This document shows, one piece after another, positions 8,303 through 17,556 of a DNA stretch of 64,000 bases. The notes beneath the pieces are model-generated. The model saw only the letters and a list, made by a program, of their open reading frames with translations. It did no database searches and was not told the DNA's origin. This DNA comes from Candidatus Manganitrophus sp. Its GTDB lineage: Bacteria; Nitrospirota; Nitrospiria; SBBL01; Manganitrophaceae. The position numbers were made by a program, and so were the translations under genes. How positions within the stretch are numbered: position 1 is the first letter of the stretch; each line of letters starts with the position of its first letter. The stretch is taken from NCBI GenBank assembly GCA_028865235.1, contig CP114561.1, positions 3,988,001-4,052,000 of the forward strand, in the 5' to 3' direction.

Positions 8303-10557
8303 ATGATGTCTACCGAAATGATTAAGAAACTATACCAATCGATGCCGGCTCGTCTGGCGGAAGCACGTAAAAAGTTCGGCCGTCCACTGACCCTGACGGA
8401 AAAGATCCTGGTCGCGCATGTCGACGATTTTGGAACGCAAAAGTGGGAGCGGGGGAAGGCGCAGCTGGCGCTTCGGCCCGACCGGGTGGCGATGCAGGAC
8501 GCCACCGCCCAGATGGCGCTGCTGCAGTTCATGCAGGCCGGAAAGAAGAAGGCCGCCGTTCCCAGCACGATCCACTGCGATCACCTGATCCGCGCGCAGA
8601 GCGGGGCAGCAAGACAGACCTCGATCGCGCCATCAGCGAGAACAACGAGGTCTACGACTTCCTGGCGTCCGCGGCGAAGAAGTACGGCATCGGGTTCTGG
8701 AAGCCGGGCGCCGGGATCATTCACCAGGTGGTTCTCGAGAACTACGCCTTCCCCGGTGGCCTGATGATCGGAACCGACTCGCATACGCCGAACGCCGGCG
8801 GACTCGGCGCGATGGCGATCGGCGTGGGCGGCGCCGATGCCGGCGACGTGATGGCCGGCCTTCCGTGGGAAGTCCTCCATCCGAAACTGATCGGCGTCCA
8901 CCTGACCGGCAGACTGACCGGCTGGACCTCGGCGAAAGACGTGATCCTCTAACTCTGCGGTCTCCTCACGACCAAAGGCGGAACCAACAAGATCGTCGAA
9001 TATTTCGGACCGGGCGCCGAGTCGATCAGCGCCACCGGCAAGGGAACCATCGCCAACATGGGTGCCGAGCTCGGCGCGACGACTTCGATCTTCCCCTACG
9101 ACCAGAAGATGGCGGCCTACCTGAAACTGACCGACCGGGAGGATGTGGCCGAGATGGCCGATGCGAACAAGGAACTCCTGACGGCCGACCCCGAGGTCTT
9201 CCAGTCGCCCGAGAAATATTTCGACCAGGTGATCGAGATCAACCTCTCGGAGCTGGAGCCGCATGTCGTCGGCCCGCACACCCCCGATCTCGCCCGTCCG
9301 ATCTCGAAGCTCGCCGCGGAGGCGAAGGAGAAGGGCTATCCGATTCAGCTCAAAGCGGCGTTGATCGGCAGCTGCACCAACTCTTCCTACGAAGACATCA
9401 GCCGGTCGGCCCACGTCGCCAAGCAGGGGCTCAAAGCGGGGCTCAAGGCGAAGGCGCAGTTCCTCGTCACTCCCGGCTCCGAGCGGATCTACCACACGAT
9501 CGAAGCGGGACGGCTTTCTGCAGACCTTCGAAGAGATGGGAGCGACGGTGCTCGCCAACGCCTGCGGCCCGTGCATCGGCCAGTGGAAGCGGGACGATGT
9601 GAAAAAGGGAGAGTCGAACTCGATCATCAGCTCCTTCAACCGGAACTTCCCCGGCCGCAACGACGGGATCGCCGAGACTCTCTTTCCTCAGCAGCCCGGA
9701 GATCGTGACGGCGATGGCTTTTGCCGGCGACATGACCTTCGACCCGGTGAAGGAGACGCTGACCGCCGCCGATGGGACGAAGGTTCAATTCGAGCCGCCG
9801 CGCGGCGAAGAGCTTCCCGCGAAAGGTTTTGCCAAAGGGGAAGAAGGATTTGTCGCCCCGGCCGAAAACGGCGACAACCTCACCGTCGACCTCCCGCCGA
9901 CCAGCGAGCGGTTGCAACTGCTTCAGCCCTTCCCGAAATGGGATGGGAAAGACTTTTTCGAAGCTCCCGATTCTGGTCAAGGCGAAGGGAAAGTGCACCA
10001 CCGATCATATCTCTCCGGCCGGTCCCTGGCTGAAGTACCGGGGGCATCTCGATAACATCAGCGACAACATGTTCCTCGGCGCCAACAACGCCTTCACGAC
10101 CGAAGCGGGGAAGGCGAACGATGTCCTTGCCGGCGAGTCGAACCTCACCCCGGCCCAGGTGGCCCGCCGATATATGGCGAAGGGGGTCGGATCGGTGGTG
10201 ATCGGCGATGAAAATTACGGCGAGGGAAGCTCCCGCGAGCATGCCGCGATGTCGCCCCGTTTCCTCGGCATCAAGGTGGTCATCACCAAGAGTTTCGCCC
10301 GAATCCACGAGACCAACCTCAAGAAGCAGGGGATCTTGCCGCTCATTTTTGCGAACCCGAAAGACTGGGAGCTCTTTGAGCAGAACGACCGGGTCAGCGT
10401 GCTCGGTCTCTCGCAATTGGCCCCGGGCAAAGCGGTGGACGTCGTAATCCACAAGGCCGACGGCAAGGAGATCAAGGTCCAGGCGAATCACAGCATGACT
10501 GCGCAGCAGATCGACTGGTTCAAAGCGGGATCGGCGCTCAACGCGCTGAACGCGTAA
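8303..10557 (+). CDS. acnA: Aconitate hydratase, multiply disrupted reading frame
   Basis: About 750 aa after repair. It interconverts citrate and isocitrate, using a [4Fe-4S] cluster. The type is mitochondrial-like (QSGSKTDLDRAISENNEVYD, then IGTDSHTPNAGGLG). Cluster cysteines are visible in GSCTNSSYED and NACGPCIGQW, and the swivel domain in GDENYGEGSSREHAA. The frame breaks near 8604 (two extra G), 9515, 9688 and 9965. An in-frame TAA at 8950-8952 sits where relatives have a lysine codon. The start ATGATG follows GGAGGA. Since the cycle needs this enzyme and no second copy is in the window, sequence error is more likely than a pseudogene. The middle part has unusually C/G-ending codons. 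Confidence 0.85.
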
Positions 10558-10571
10558 CGTTCATTGAATAA

Positions 10572-10598
10572 TAGGGGCGATCACAAGGATCGCCCCTA
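10572..10598. repeat. REP-like palindrome, TAGGGGCGAT type
   Basis: TAGGGGCGAT (10572-10581) and ATCGCCCCTA (10589-10598) are a perfect 10-bp inverted repeat around CACAAGG. The element lies between acnA and the first iron-sulfur gene. The same sequence recurs at 13698-13718. Confidence 0.8.
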
Positions 10599-10613
10599 CG
10601 ATTTTGGACAAAG

Positions 10614-11297
10614 ATGCCGACGGCGGAAACGACCGAAAAAAAGAATCTGGTGACGGTGGAGATCATGGGGAAGAAGTATCAGGTTCCCCAGGGGATCACG
10701 CTCATTCAAGCGATGTTCCATACCGGCCACCAGATTACCCGCGGCATCGGCTGTCTTGGCGGCGTCTGCGGGGCCTGCTCGACCCTCTATCGGACCAAGG
10801 GAAGTTATGAGCTCAAGCAGGGGCTCGGCTGCCAGCTCATCGTCGAGGAGGGGATGTCCTTTTCTCTTTCTGCCCCTTTTCCGGTGCAAAAGCCGATTTA
10901 CCGGATGGAAGAGATCACCGATCCCAAACAGGATCTCTTCAAATATTTTCCCGAAGTCGCCCTCTGCCGAAACTGCAACGCCTGCACCGAGGCCTGTCCT
11001 CAGGGAATCGATGTCCGGACCGGCATCTGGAAAGCGGCGTTCGGCGATTTCAAAGAAGCCTCCAATCTCTTCCTCTCCTGCGTGATGTGCAGTCTTTGCG
11101 TCCCGGTCTGCATTGCCGAGATCTCCTCCAATCAGGTCGGCCTCTATGTCCGCCGCGCGGAGGGGGTTTTCTTCAACGAACGGCCGCCGCAGCTTTCCAG
11201 CCGAATCGAAGAGATTCACTGTGGAAAGTACAATACGCAATGGGAGACGCTGATGAAGATGTCCGAAGAGGAGCTCAAAACCTGCCCCATCGCCTGA
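10614..11297 (+). CDS. Iron-sulfur protein, fumarate-reductase/HdrC-like, first copy
   Basis: 227 aa, soluble. The N-terminal half is a plant-type [2Fe-2S] ferredoxin domain (GCLGGVCGAC around residues 46-55, fourth Cys in GLGCQL). The C-terminal half has two four-cysteine motifs, CRNCNACTEACP and CVMCSLCVPVC, that would hold two [4Fe-4S] clusters. This differs from ordinary SdhB/FrdB, whose third centre is [3Fe-4S], and is closer to the TfrB/HdrC arrangement. With the neighbouring flavoprotein it probably feeds electrons into fumarate reduction in the reductive TCA cycle. The electron donor is unknown. It sits one palindrome downstream of acnA. Confidence 0.82.
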   Translation: MPTAETTEKKNLVTVEIMGKKYQVPQGITLIQAMFHTGHQITRGIGCLGGVCGACSTLYRTKGSYELKQGLGCQLIVEEGMSFSLSAPFPVQKPIYRMEEITDPKQDLFKYFPEVALCRNCNACTEACPQGIDVRTGIWKAAFGDFKEASNLFLSCVMCSLCVPVCIAEISSNQVGLYVRRAEGVFFNERPPQLSSRIEEIHCGKYNTQWETLMKMSEEELKTCPIA

Positions 11298-11331
11298 TCT
11301 GCGCTCATCCGCACAAAAAGGAAACGGCTTG

Positions 11332-12017
11332 ATGTTCCATTCCGATTCTCAGTCTTCTCTGATCCGCATCGAGGTCGATGGCGCCGAATACCCCGTCCCG
11401 GAAGGAATCACCGTCATCCAAGCGATGTGGCATCTCGGCCGGCCGACGATCCACGGGGTCGGCTGTCTCGGCGGCGTCTGCGGTGCCTGCCCGATCACCT
11501 ACCGCCTTCCCGATCAAATGAGTTCAAAAACGGGGCTCGCCTGCCAGACAGCGGTTCGCGAAGGAATGGCGATCACCTTCATCCCTTCCGACAGCTCCAA
11601 AAAGGCGATCGCGCTTCTTCCGAAAGAAGCCCCCACGCAGAAGACCCTCTTTCAGTATTATCCCGAAACGCGCCGGTGCACCGCTTGCCGCGCCTGCACG
11701 TCGGTCTGTCCGCAGGAGATCGACGTCATGGGGGGGTGCGGGCGGCGATCAACGGAGAGCTTGCAAGCGTGGCGGAGAAGTTCACCACTTGCGTGATGTG
11801 CGGCCTTTGCGCGGCGGTCTGCGAAGTGCAGATCAAGCCCCACCGTGTCGGGATGTATGCCCGCCGGCTGACCGGCGCCTTCTATCCGAAAGAGGCGACC
11901 GGCCTGCTTCACAGGATCGAGGAGGTTCGATCGGGGAAATATGCGTCGGCGTGGGACAGGCTTCTCTCTGCCGACGATGCAGCCTTGTCCGATTATTGCC
12001 GATCTGAGGAGAAATGA
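11332..12017 (+). CDS. Iron-sulfur protein, fumarate-reductase/HdrC-like, second copy, frameshift
   Basis: About 228 aa, paralogue of the gene just upstream with the same motif order: GCLGGVCGAC, then CTACRACTSVCPQEID, then CVMCGLCAAVC. The ATG at 11332 is preferred because AAGGAAA lies upstream. A run of seven Gs near 11730 is one base short of the expected frame, and joining the frames gives EIDVMGG-VRAAINGELASV. Tandem duplication of the iron-sulfur subunit beside a single flavoprotein is unusual. The two could form one large complex or be alternative partners for different donors. Confidence 0.8.
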
Positions 12018-12051
12018 GGCGTTGAACAAAGCAATTCATAAGGAAAGGTGA

Positions 12052-13635
12052 ATGAGTTTGGAAGATTCGAAAACACGGGTGAATGAGAGCCGGGCGGCGC
12101 GGATGAAAGAGGAGAGGGCGCTCCTCTCTCCGGAAGACAAAGACGCCTTGATCCGGAAGTTTCATCCCGATTATAAGAAAGAGGCGTACCGGACGATTCA
12201 GATCGGCCCCAACCAAGGGGAGCAGACGGTTCATGAGCTGGCCAACCTCCTCGAAGGGAAAAGCCCGATCGCTTCCGAAGCGATTTCCCTTTCACCCCAG
12301 CATCAGGTGGACCTGCTGATTATCGGCGGGGGAGGCGCGGGGGCGACGGCGGCGCTCACGGCGAAGGCGGCGGGGGCCAAGGTGCTCCTTGCGACCAAGC
12401 TGCGGCTGGGCGATTCGAATACGGTGATGGCCGAAGGGGGAATGCAAGTGGCGGTCTCGGCGGAAGATTCCCCGGTGCGCCACTTCCTCGACTCTCTCCG
12501 TGGCGGCTACATGAAAAATGACCCGGCGCTTCTGAAGACCCTCGTCGAAGAAGGGCCGGAGGTGGCGAAGTGGCTGATGGACATCGGCGTTCTCTTCGAC
12601 CGCGAGGCCGACGGCAACCTCAGCATCCGCGGCGGCGGCGGGAGCAGCAAGCCGCGCCTGCTTCGTTGTAAAGATTATACCGGTCTTGAGTTGATGCGGG
12701 TCCTCAAGGATTGCGTCCTCAACGAGCAGGTCGAGCTGCTGGAGTTCTCTCCCATCGTCGAGCTTCTGACCGACGGGGAAGGGGCCTGCACCGGCGCCGT
12801 GCTGAAGAACCTCGACAACAACCAGTTTATCGTCGTTCAAGCAAAGGCGGTGATTCTGGCGACCGGCGGGATCGGCCGCCTTCATATTCAAGGTTTCCCG
12901 ACGAGCAATCATTACGGCGCCACCGCCGACGGACTGCCGATCGCTTACCGGGCCGGGGCGAAGTTGACCCTTCAGGATACCTTTCAGTATCATCCGACCG
13001 GCGCGGTTTATCCCGAGCCGATGGCGGGGATCTTGGTCACCGAAGCGATCCGGTCGGTCGGGGCGCAGTTGGTCAATGTGAAGGGGGAGCGGTTCATCAA
13101 CGAGATGGAGACGCGCGATGCCGTCGCTTCCGCTGTGATCCGGGAGTGCGCGGAGGGTCGGGGGGTTGAAACCCCGGCGGGCCGGCGCGGCGTCTGGCTC
13201 GACATGCCGATGGTCGATATCGTTAACGGCGAGGGGACCCTGGCCCATCGCTTCCCGAACATGGTCCGGCAGTTCTCGCGTTATCAGATCGATATCCGAA
13301 AAGAGCCGGTCCTGGTCTACCCGACGTTGCATTATCAGAACGGGGGAATTCAGATCAATGTCGACGGCGAATCGACCGTTCGGAATCTCTTCGTGGCGGG
13401 GGAAGCCTCCGGTGGGATTCACGGCCGCAACCGGCTGATGGGGAACTCGCTTCTCGACATCATCGTCTACGGAAGGCGGGCGGGGCGGGCGGCGTCGAAA
13501 CGGGCGACGGAGATCGCGCTCGGGAAATTGACCCTGGCGCACCTCGACCAATTTCGCGAAGCGCAGAAGAAGGCGGGGGTCGAGTCGAAAACGGTCTCGC
13601 CGATGTTGTTTCCCGATTACGTGAAGAAGAATTAA
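12052..13635 (+). CDS. Fumarate reductase/succinate dehydrogenase-type flavoprotein
   Basis: 527 aa. An N-terminal extension of ~80 residues is followed by the FAD dinucleotide fold IIGGGGAGATAA, the QYHPTGAVYPEPM substrate loop, KGERFINEM, and the GGIHGRNRLMGNSLLD cap motif, all typical of SdhA/FrdA. It would reduce fumarate to succinate (reductive TCA direction) or the reverse. No membrane-anchor subunit (SdhC/D) is nearby, so the complex is probably soluble, as in thiol:fumarate reductase. It is 34 bases after the second iron-sulfur gene, with AAGGTG before the ATG. An L-aspartate oxidase or adenylylsulfate reductase assignment is less likely given the neighbours. Confidence 0.85.
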   Translation: MSLEDSKTRVNESRAARMKEERALLSPEDKDALIRKFHPDYKKEAYRTIQIGPNQGEQTVHELANLLEGKSPIASEAISLSPQHQVDLLIIGGGGAGATAALTAKAAGAKVLLATKLRLGDSNTVMAEGGMQVAVSAEDSPVRHFLDSLRGGYMKNDPALLKTLVEEGPEVAKWLMDIGVLFDREADGNLSIRGGGGSSKPRLLRCKDYTGLELMRVLKDCVLNEQVELLEFSPIVELLTDGEGACTGAVLKNLDNNQFIVVQAKAVILATGGIGRLHIQGFPTSNHYGATADGLPIAYRAGAKLTLQDTFQYHPTGAVYPEPMAGILVTEAIRSVGAQLVNVKGERFINEMETRDAVASAVIRECAEGRGVETPAGRRGVWLDMPMVDIVNGEGTLAHRFPNMVRQFSRYQIDIRKEPVLVYPTLHYQNGGIQINVDGESTVRNLFVAGEASGGIHGRNRLMGNSLLDIIVYGRRAGRAASKRATEIALGKLTLAHLDQFREAQKKAGVESKTVSPMLFPDYVKKN

Positions 13636-13660
13636 ATTGGACGTGGGCGTGGTTTCGATT

Positions 13661-13719
13661 GTAGGGGCGAATCTTGTATTCGCCCCGGACCGGACAGGGC
13701 GATCACAAGGATCGCCCCT
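13661..13719. repeat. Composite REP-like element, two palindromes
   Basis: The first palindrome pairs GGGGCGAAT with ATTCGCCCC around CTTGT (13664-13686). The second pairs GGGCGAT with ATCGCCC around CACAAGG (13698-13718). The second is the same sequence as the element at 10572. The pair lies between the flavoprotein gene and sucC. Confidence 0.75.
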
Positions 13720-13740
13720 ACAAAGACAAAGGACGAATCG

Positions 13741-14904
13741 ATGAACATTCATGAATATCAGGCAAAGGCCCTTTTCGCGAAATATCAGATCCCTGTTCCG
13801 AACGGCAAGGTGGCATTTAACCCTCAGGAAGCGCAGGCTGCCGCCGACACCTTGGCGACACCGATTACGGTGGTGAAGGCGCAGATCCATGCCGGCGGCC
13901 GCGGCAAGGCCGGCGGCGTCAAGCTGGCGAAGAAAAAATCGGACGTCGCGGCGACGGCCCAGGAGCTGCTGGGCAAGATCCTCGTGACCCACCAGACCGG
14001 CCCGCAGGGACAAGAAGTGAAGAAGCTCCTGGTCGAGGAAGGGGTCGAGATCGCGCACGAGCTCTATGTGAGCTGGGTGGCCGATCGGGGGACCGCGTCG
14101 ATCGTCCTGATCGCCAGCACCGAAGGCGGCATGGACATCGAGGAGGTGGCGGCGCAGACGCCCGAGAAGATCGTGAAGCTCTCGGTCGATCCGGTGATCG
14201 GATTCCAGGCGCACCAGGGGCGAACGGTCGGCTTCGAGCTCGGCCTTCCGAAGGAGGTCATCGGGCAATGGGTGGCGATGCTGGGGAATCTCTACCGGCT
14301 CTTCATCGAGAAGGACGCCTCGCTGGTCGAGATCAACCCGCTGGTCGTCACCAAGCAGAGCAAGCTGATCGCGCTCGACGCCAAGATGAACTTCGACGAC
14401 AACGCGCTCTTCCGCCACGACGATATCCGGGAGCTGCGCGACCTGGACGAGGAGGACCCGCTCGAGACCCGCGCGACGGCAGCACGACCTCAACTACGTC
14501 AAGCTCGACGGCCAAGATCGGCTGCATGGTCAACGGCGCGGGCCTCGCGATGGCGACGATGGACATCATCAAGCTCGCCGGCGGCGAGCCGGCCAACTTC
14601 CTCGACGTCGGCGGCGGCGCCACGAAGGAGACGGTCACCGAGGCCTTCAAGATCCTGCTCTCCGATCCGAACGTGAAGGGGATCCTCGTCAACATCTTCG
14701 GCGGCATCGTGCGCTGCGACGTGATCGCCGAGGGCATCATCGAGGCGGCGAAGGAGGTCGCGATCAAGGTGCCGCTGGTCGTGCGCCTGGAAGGCACCAA
14801 CGTCGAAGGAGGCGAAGCAGATGCTGGCCGAGTCGGGACTGAATCTGACGGTCGCCGACACCCTTTGGGACGGCGCACAAAAAATTGTGTCGCAGGTGAG
14901 ATAA
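13741..14904 (+). CDS. sucC: Succinyl-CoA synthetase beta subunit, frameshifted
   Basis: About 387 aa after repair, the normal length. With SucD it makes succinyl-CoA from succinate, ATP and CoA. The start MNIHEYQAKALFAKYQIPVP is canonical. The ATP-grasp part (HAGGRGKAGG, LVEINPLVV) is intact, then comes the C-terminal NFLDVGGGAT..NIFGGIVRCD half. The frame breaks near 14475, near 14513 (an extra C) and near 14812. Removing these gives an end of TLWDGAQKIVSQVR and a stop at 14902-14904. Bases ~14475-14812 use strikingly C/G-ending codons and are bounded by the frame breaks. AAGGA lies before the ATG. Confidence 0.88.
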
Positions 14905-15018
14905 GCGGTCATCCTAAGCGAAGCGAAGAAACTCAGATGCTTCGACTTCGCCTCAAGAGGACAACGTTGCTGATTCATTTTTAACCTTATATTTTTCTAT
15001 ACGCTTAAGGAGCACTCG

Positions 15019-16009
15019 ATGAGCATTCTGGTGAATAAGAACTCGCGGATCTTGGTCCAGGGCTTCACCGGCAAGCAGGGCACCTTCCACGCCGATCGGC
15101 CTGCAACGCCTACGGGACGAAGGTGGTCGCGGGGGTGACGCCGGGCAAGGGGGGCACCGATTTCGAAGGGATGCCGGTGTTCGACACGGTCGACGCGGCG
15201 GTGGAGAAGACCGGCGCCGACGCGTCGCTGATCTTCGTGCCCCCGTTCGCGGCCGACGCCATCCTGGAGGCGGCGAGGCCGGCGTTCCGCTGATCGTCTG
15301 CATCACCGAGGGCATCCCGGTGCTCGACATGATGAAGGTGAAGCGGTTTCTCGCCGACAAGCCGGTCCGTCTGATCGGGCCGAACTGCCCCGGCGTCATC
15401 ACGCCGGAAGAGGCGAAGATCGGGATCATGCCGGGCCACATCCACAAGCGCGGCAAGGTCGGCATCGTCTCGCGCTGCGGGACGCTGACCTATGAGGCGG
15501 TCTGGCAGCTGACGCAGCGGGGCCTGGGCCAGTCGACCTGCGTCGGCATCGGCGGCGACCCGGTCAACGGCACCAACTTCATCGATGTCCTCGGGATGTT
15601 CGAGGCCGACCCGCAGACCGAGGCGATCATCATGATCGGCGAGATCGGCGGCGACGCCGAGGAGCAGGCGGCCGATTTCATCAAGCGGAACGTCACCAAG
15701 CCGGTCGTCGCCTTCATCGCCGGGATCACCGCCCCTCCGGGCCGGCGCATGGGCCATGCCGGCGCCATCATCGCCGGCGGCAAGGGGACGGCGGACGACA
15801 AGATGTCGGCCCTCGAAGCGGCCGGCGTCACGGTCGTGAAAAATCCGGCGCTGATCGGAGAAGCGATCGAGAAACTTCTCAAGAAAAAGGGGACGGGTGT
15901 CAGGGGTCGGGTGTCGGGGGTGAAAGCCAAGGCAAAACCGAAGCTGAAGAGCGTCCCCAAGGCCAAGGCGAAGTCCAAATCCAAGCCGAAGGGCAAGGCA
16001 AAAAAATGA
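15019..16009 (+). CDS. sucD: Succinyl-CoA synthetase alpha subunit with lysine-rich tail, frameshifted
   Basis: About 330 aa. The CoA-binding fold (MSILVNKNSRILVQGFTGKQG), LIGPNCPGVI, and the phosphohistidine loop RRMGHAGAIIAGG identify it. Frame breaks near 15098 and 15275 each need a single-base correction. The usual SucD end (IGEAIEKLLKK) is followed by about 40 extra residues of Lys, Ala, Pro and Ser (KAKAKPKLKS.. type), a basic disordered tail that I do not know from the family. AGGAGC lies upstream of the ATG, and the stop overlaps the next start as ATGA. Confidence 0.87.
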
Positions 16010-16282
16010 ACTTTCTCGACCTCCATCGCTGGGATGTGACCCCCTCGAAGCGATCGAGATCCAGAACCGGCTCCGCAGACAACTTATCTTAGATCAGGCC
16101 CCGGCGATGATCCGAATGATCGCCGGGGTCGACGTTTCCAACGCGTTCGGGTCGAACCGGCTCTTCGCCGCCGTGGTCGTCCTCGATCTTCCAACATCCG
16201 CAGCCGAAGGGATTCCCGATCCTGGAGGTCGCGACCGCCTCGTTGGAGGTCGCCTTTCCATATGTCCCCGGTCTTCTTTCCT
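16006..16282 (+). pseudogene. nfi: Endonuclease V, N-terminal fragment
   Basis: The ATG overlaps the sucD stop. Joining frames gives MNFLDLHRWDVTPS, then EAIEIQNRLRRQLI, MIAGVDVSNAFG, LFAAVVVLDLP, and VAFPYVPGLLSFR, the family's order of motifs (IAGVDVS..., FPYIPGLLSFRE). Frame breaks are near 16050 and 16195. The sequence then leaves the family: the catalytic DGQGxAHPRRxGxASH region is missing and the frame runs into unrelated AT-rich DNA. A truncated remnant or an assembly junction fits. The intact enzyme cleaves DNA next to deaminated bases. Confidence 0.75.
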
Positions 16283-16476
16283 TCCGACTCTCCTCTCTTT
16301 CAGATCCGTTCTCAGATCCGTTCAACGAAGAATCTTATTTTTTTATCGATCATGTATCCCCTATTACAGTATTCGAAGATCTCTTTACGATAAATTATCA
16401 CAAGATCGTAGGAGGGTTTTCCATCTCACGTTTCTACCAGGATGCGAACCTCTCGATCACATTTACTGATGGATGA
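16283..16476 (+). pseudogene. AT-rich gene fragment, perhaps polysaccharide deacetylase
   Basis: The frame continues without a stop from the endonuclease V fragment and ends in TGA at 16474-16476. The segment is much richer in A and T than its surroundings. Only INYHKIV and LSITFTDG stand out. They resemble the N-terminal YH and the TFDDG metal motif of NodB-type deacetylases, with T replacing the first D. Such a gene would suit the exopolysaccharide-type acyltransferase next door. The assignment is a weak guess. Confidence 0.35.
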
Positions 16477-16482
16477 CGCATC

Positions 16483-17540
16483 GTGGTTGAAATCATCGAC
16501 CGTCTAGAGGATCTCCGCATCCTTTCGACGCCTTGGAACAAGATTGCAGATCCGTTTGGAAATCCCCTGCTTCGTCACGAGTGGTTTGTCGCTTGTGCCG
16601 AGGCCTTTGCCCGCCGCAGCAACTCTCCATCGTCGTCCGTTTAAAAGGGAAAATCACCGCGGCGGCCCCCTTGGTTTCTGTTCGACAAAAAGGGATCGAA
16701 CGACTCGAACTATTGGGTTGTTCGTTTTTGTTCGAGCCGGGCGGGTTTATTTATGAGGACCCGGCCGCGCTGGAAGAACTGGTGGACGGCATTCTCGCTC
16801 TGAAGCGGCCGCTGCGCCTGCGAAGGGTCCCCTCCGCCGCTGAAGAAATCCGCCTATTGCGCGAGCGCAGCGAGCGGCATGCCTATACGACGGTCAAGGA
16901 AACGGAGGCGTCGCTCTGGCTCTCTTGTAAAGGGGGCTGGTCCGAATTCGAGTCGGCCCTTTCTTCTTCCCGCCGCGCCTGTTTCCGGAGGGCGAAAAGG
17001 CGGGCGGAAGCCGAGGGAAAGGTGCAGTTTGAGATCATCTCTCCCGATGCCGAAAACGTCGATCGTTATCTTGAAGAGCTTCTTGTCGTGGAGACGGCCG
17101 GCTGGAAGGGACAACATGGAACGGCGCTGCGGTTAAACGAGCCGCTGAAACGGTTTTTTTATCTCTACGCTCAGGCCGCGGCGCGCCTCGGACTTCTTCG
17201 GCTTGGTTTTTTCAGGTTGGATGAAAAGGCGATCGCCTCCATGCTGGCGGTTCAATGCGCCGGCCGGCTCTGGGTCTTAAAGACCGGCTACGATGAAATA
17301 TGGGCCCGGTGTTCCCCCGGGGCGCTTCTGATGCATGAGATGATCCGTTATGCCTTCGAGCAGGGGCTCGAAGGATATGAGTTCTTGGGAATTGATGAAC
17401 CTTGGCTGCGGGTCTGGACCGATCAGGCCCACTCTTATGTCTCGACCCGACTCTACCCCTATTCCCTAAAAGGCTTGTTCGGCCTGGGGCTCGATCTCTC
17501 TTGCCAAGCGGCCGGCAAGGTCATGCGGCGCTTCAAATAA
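16483..17540 (+). CDS. FemAB/GNAT-like acyltransferase (Acetyltransf_6 type), frameshift
   Basis: About 350 aa, cytosolic. The start is a GTG at 16483 (VVEIIDRLEDLRIL, then PWNKIADPFGNPLLRHEWF). A base is missing near 16615, after which the frame continues QQLSIVVRLKGKITAAAPL to the end. The C-terminal half has GNAT-fold hallmarks of the family: FFRLDEKAIASMLAV, LKTGYDEIWARCSPG and the LEGYEFLGIDEPWLRVWT strand. Relatives sit in exopolysaccharide and PEP-CTERM/exosortase loci and are thought to acylate a polysaccharide or envelope precursor. The next gene follows after 16 bases. Confidence 0.75.
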
Positions 17541-17556
17541 GAAGGCAGGCTCGGAA

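Noticed and set aside
8303..10557. Aconitase as a true pseudogene
   Set aside because: All catalytic and cluster residues are present, the surrounding pathway is complete, and neighbours show the same kind of indels, so sequence error is the simpler reading.
12292..14493. 733-codon minus-strand frame
   Set aside because: It spans the flavoprotein and sucC on the other strand, is Arg/Asp/Leu-rich and has no recognisable domain. It is a mirror of real genes.
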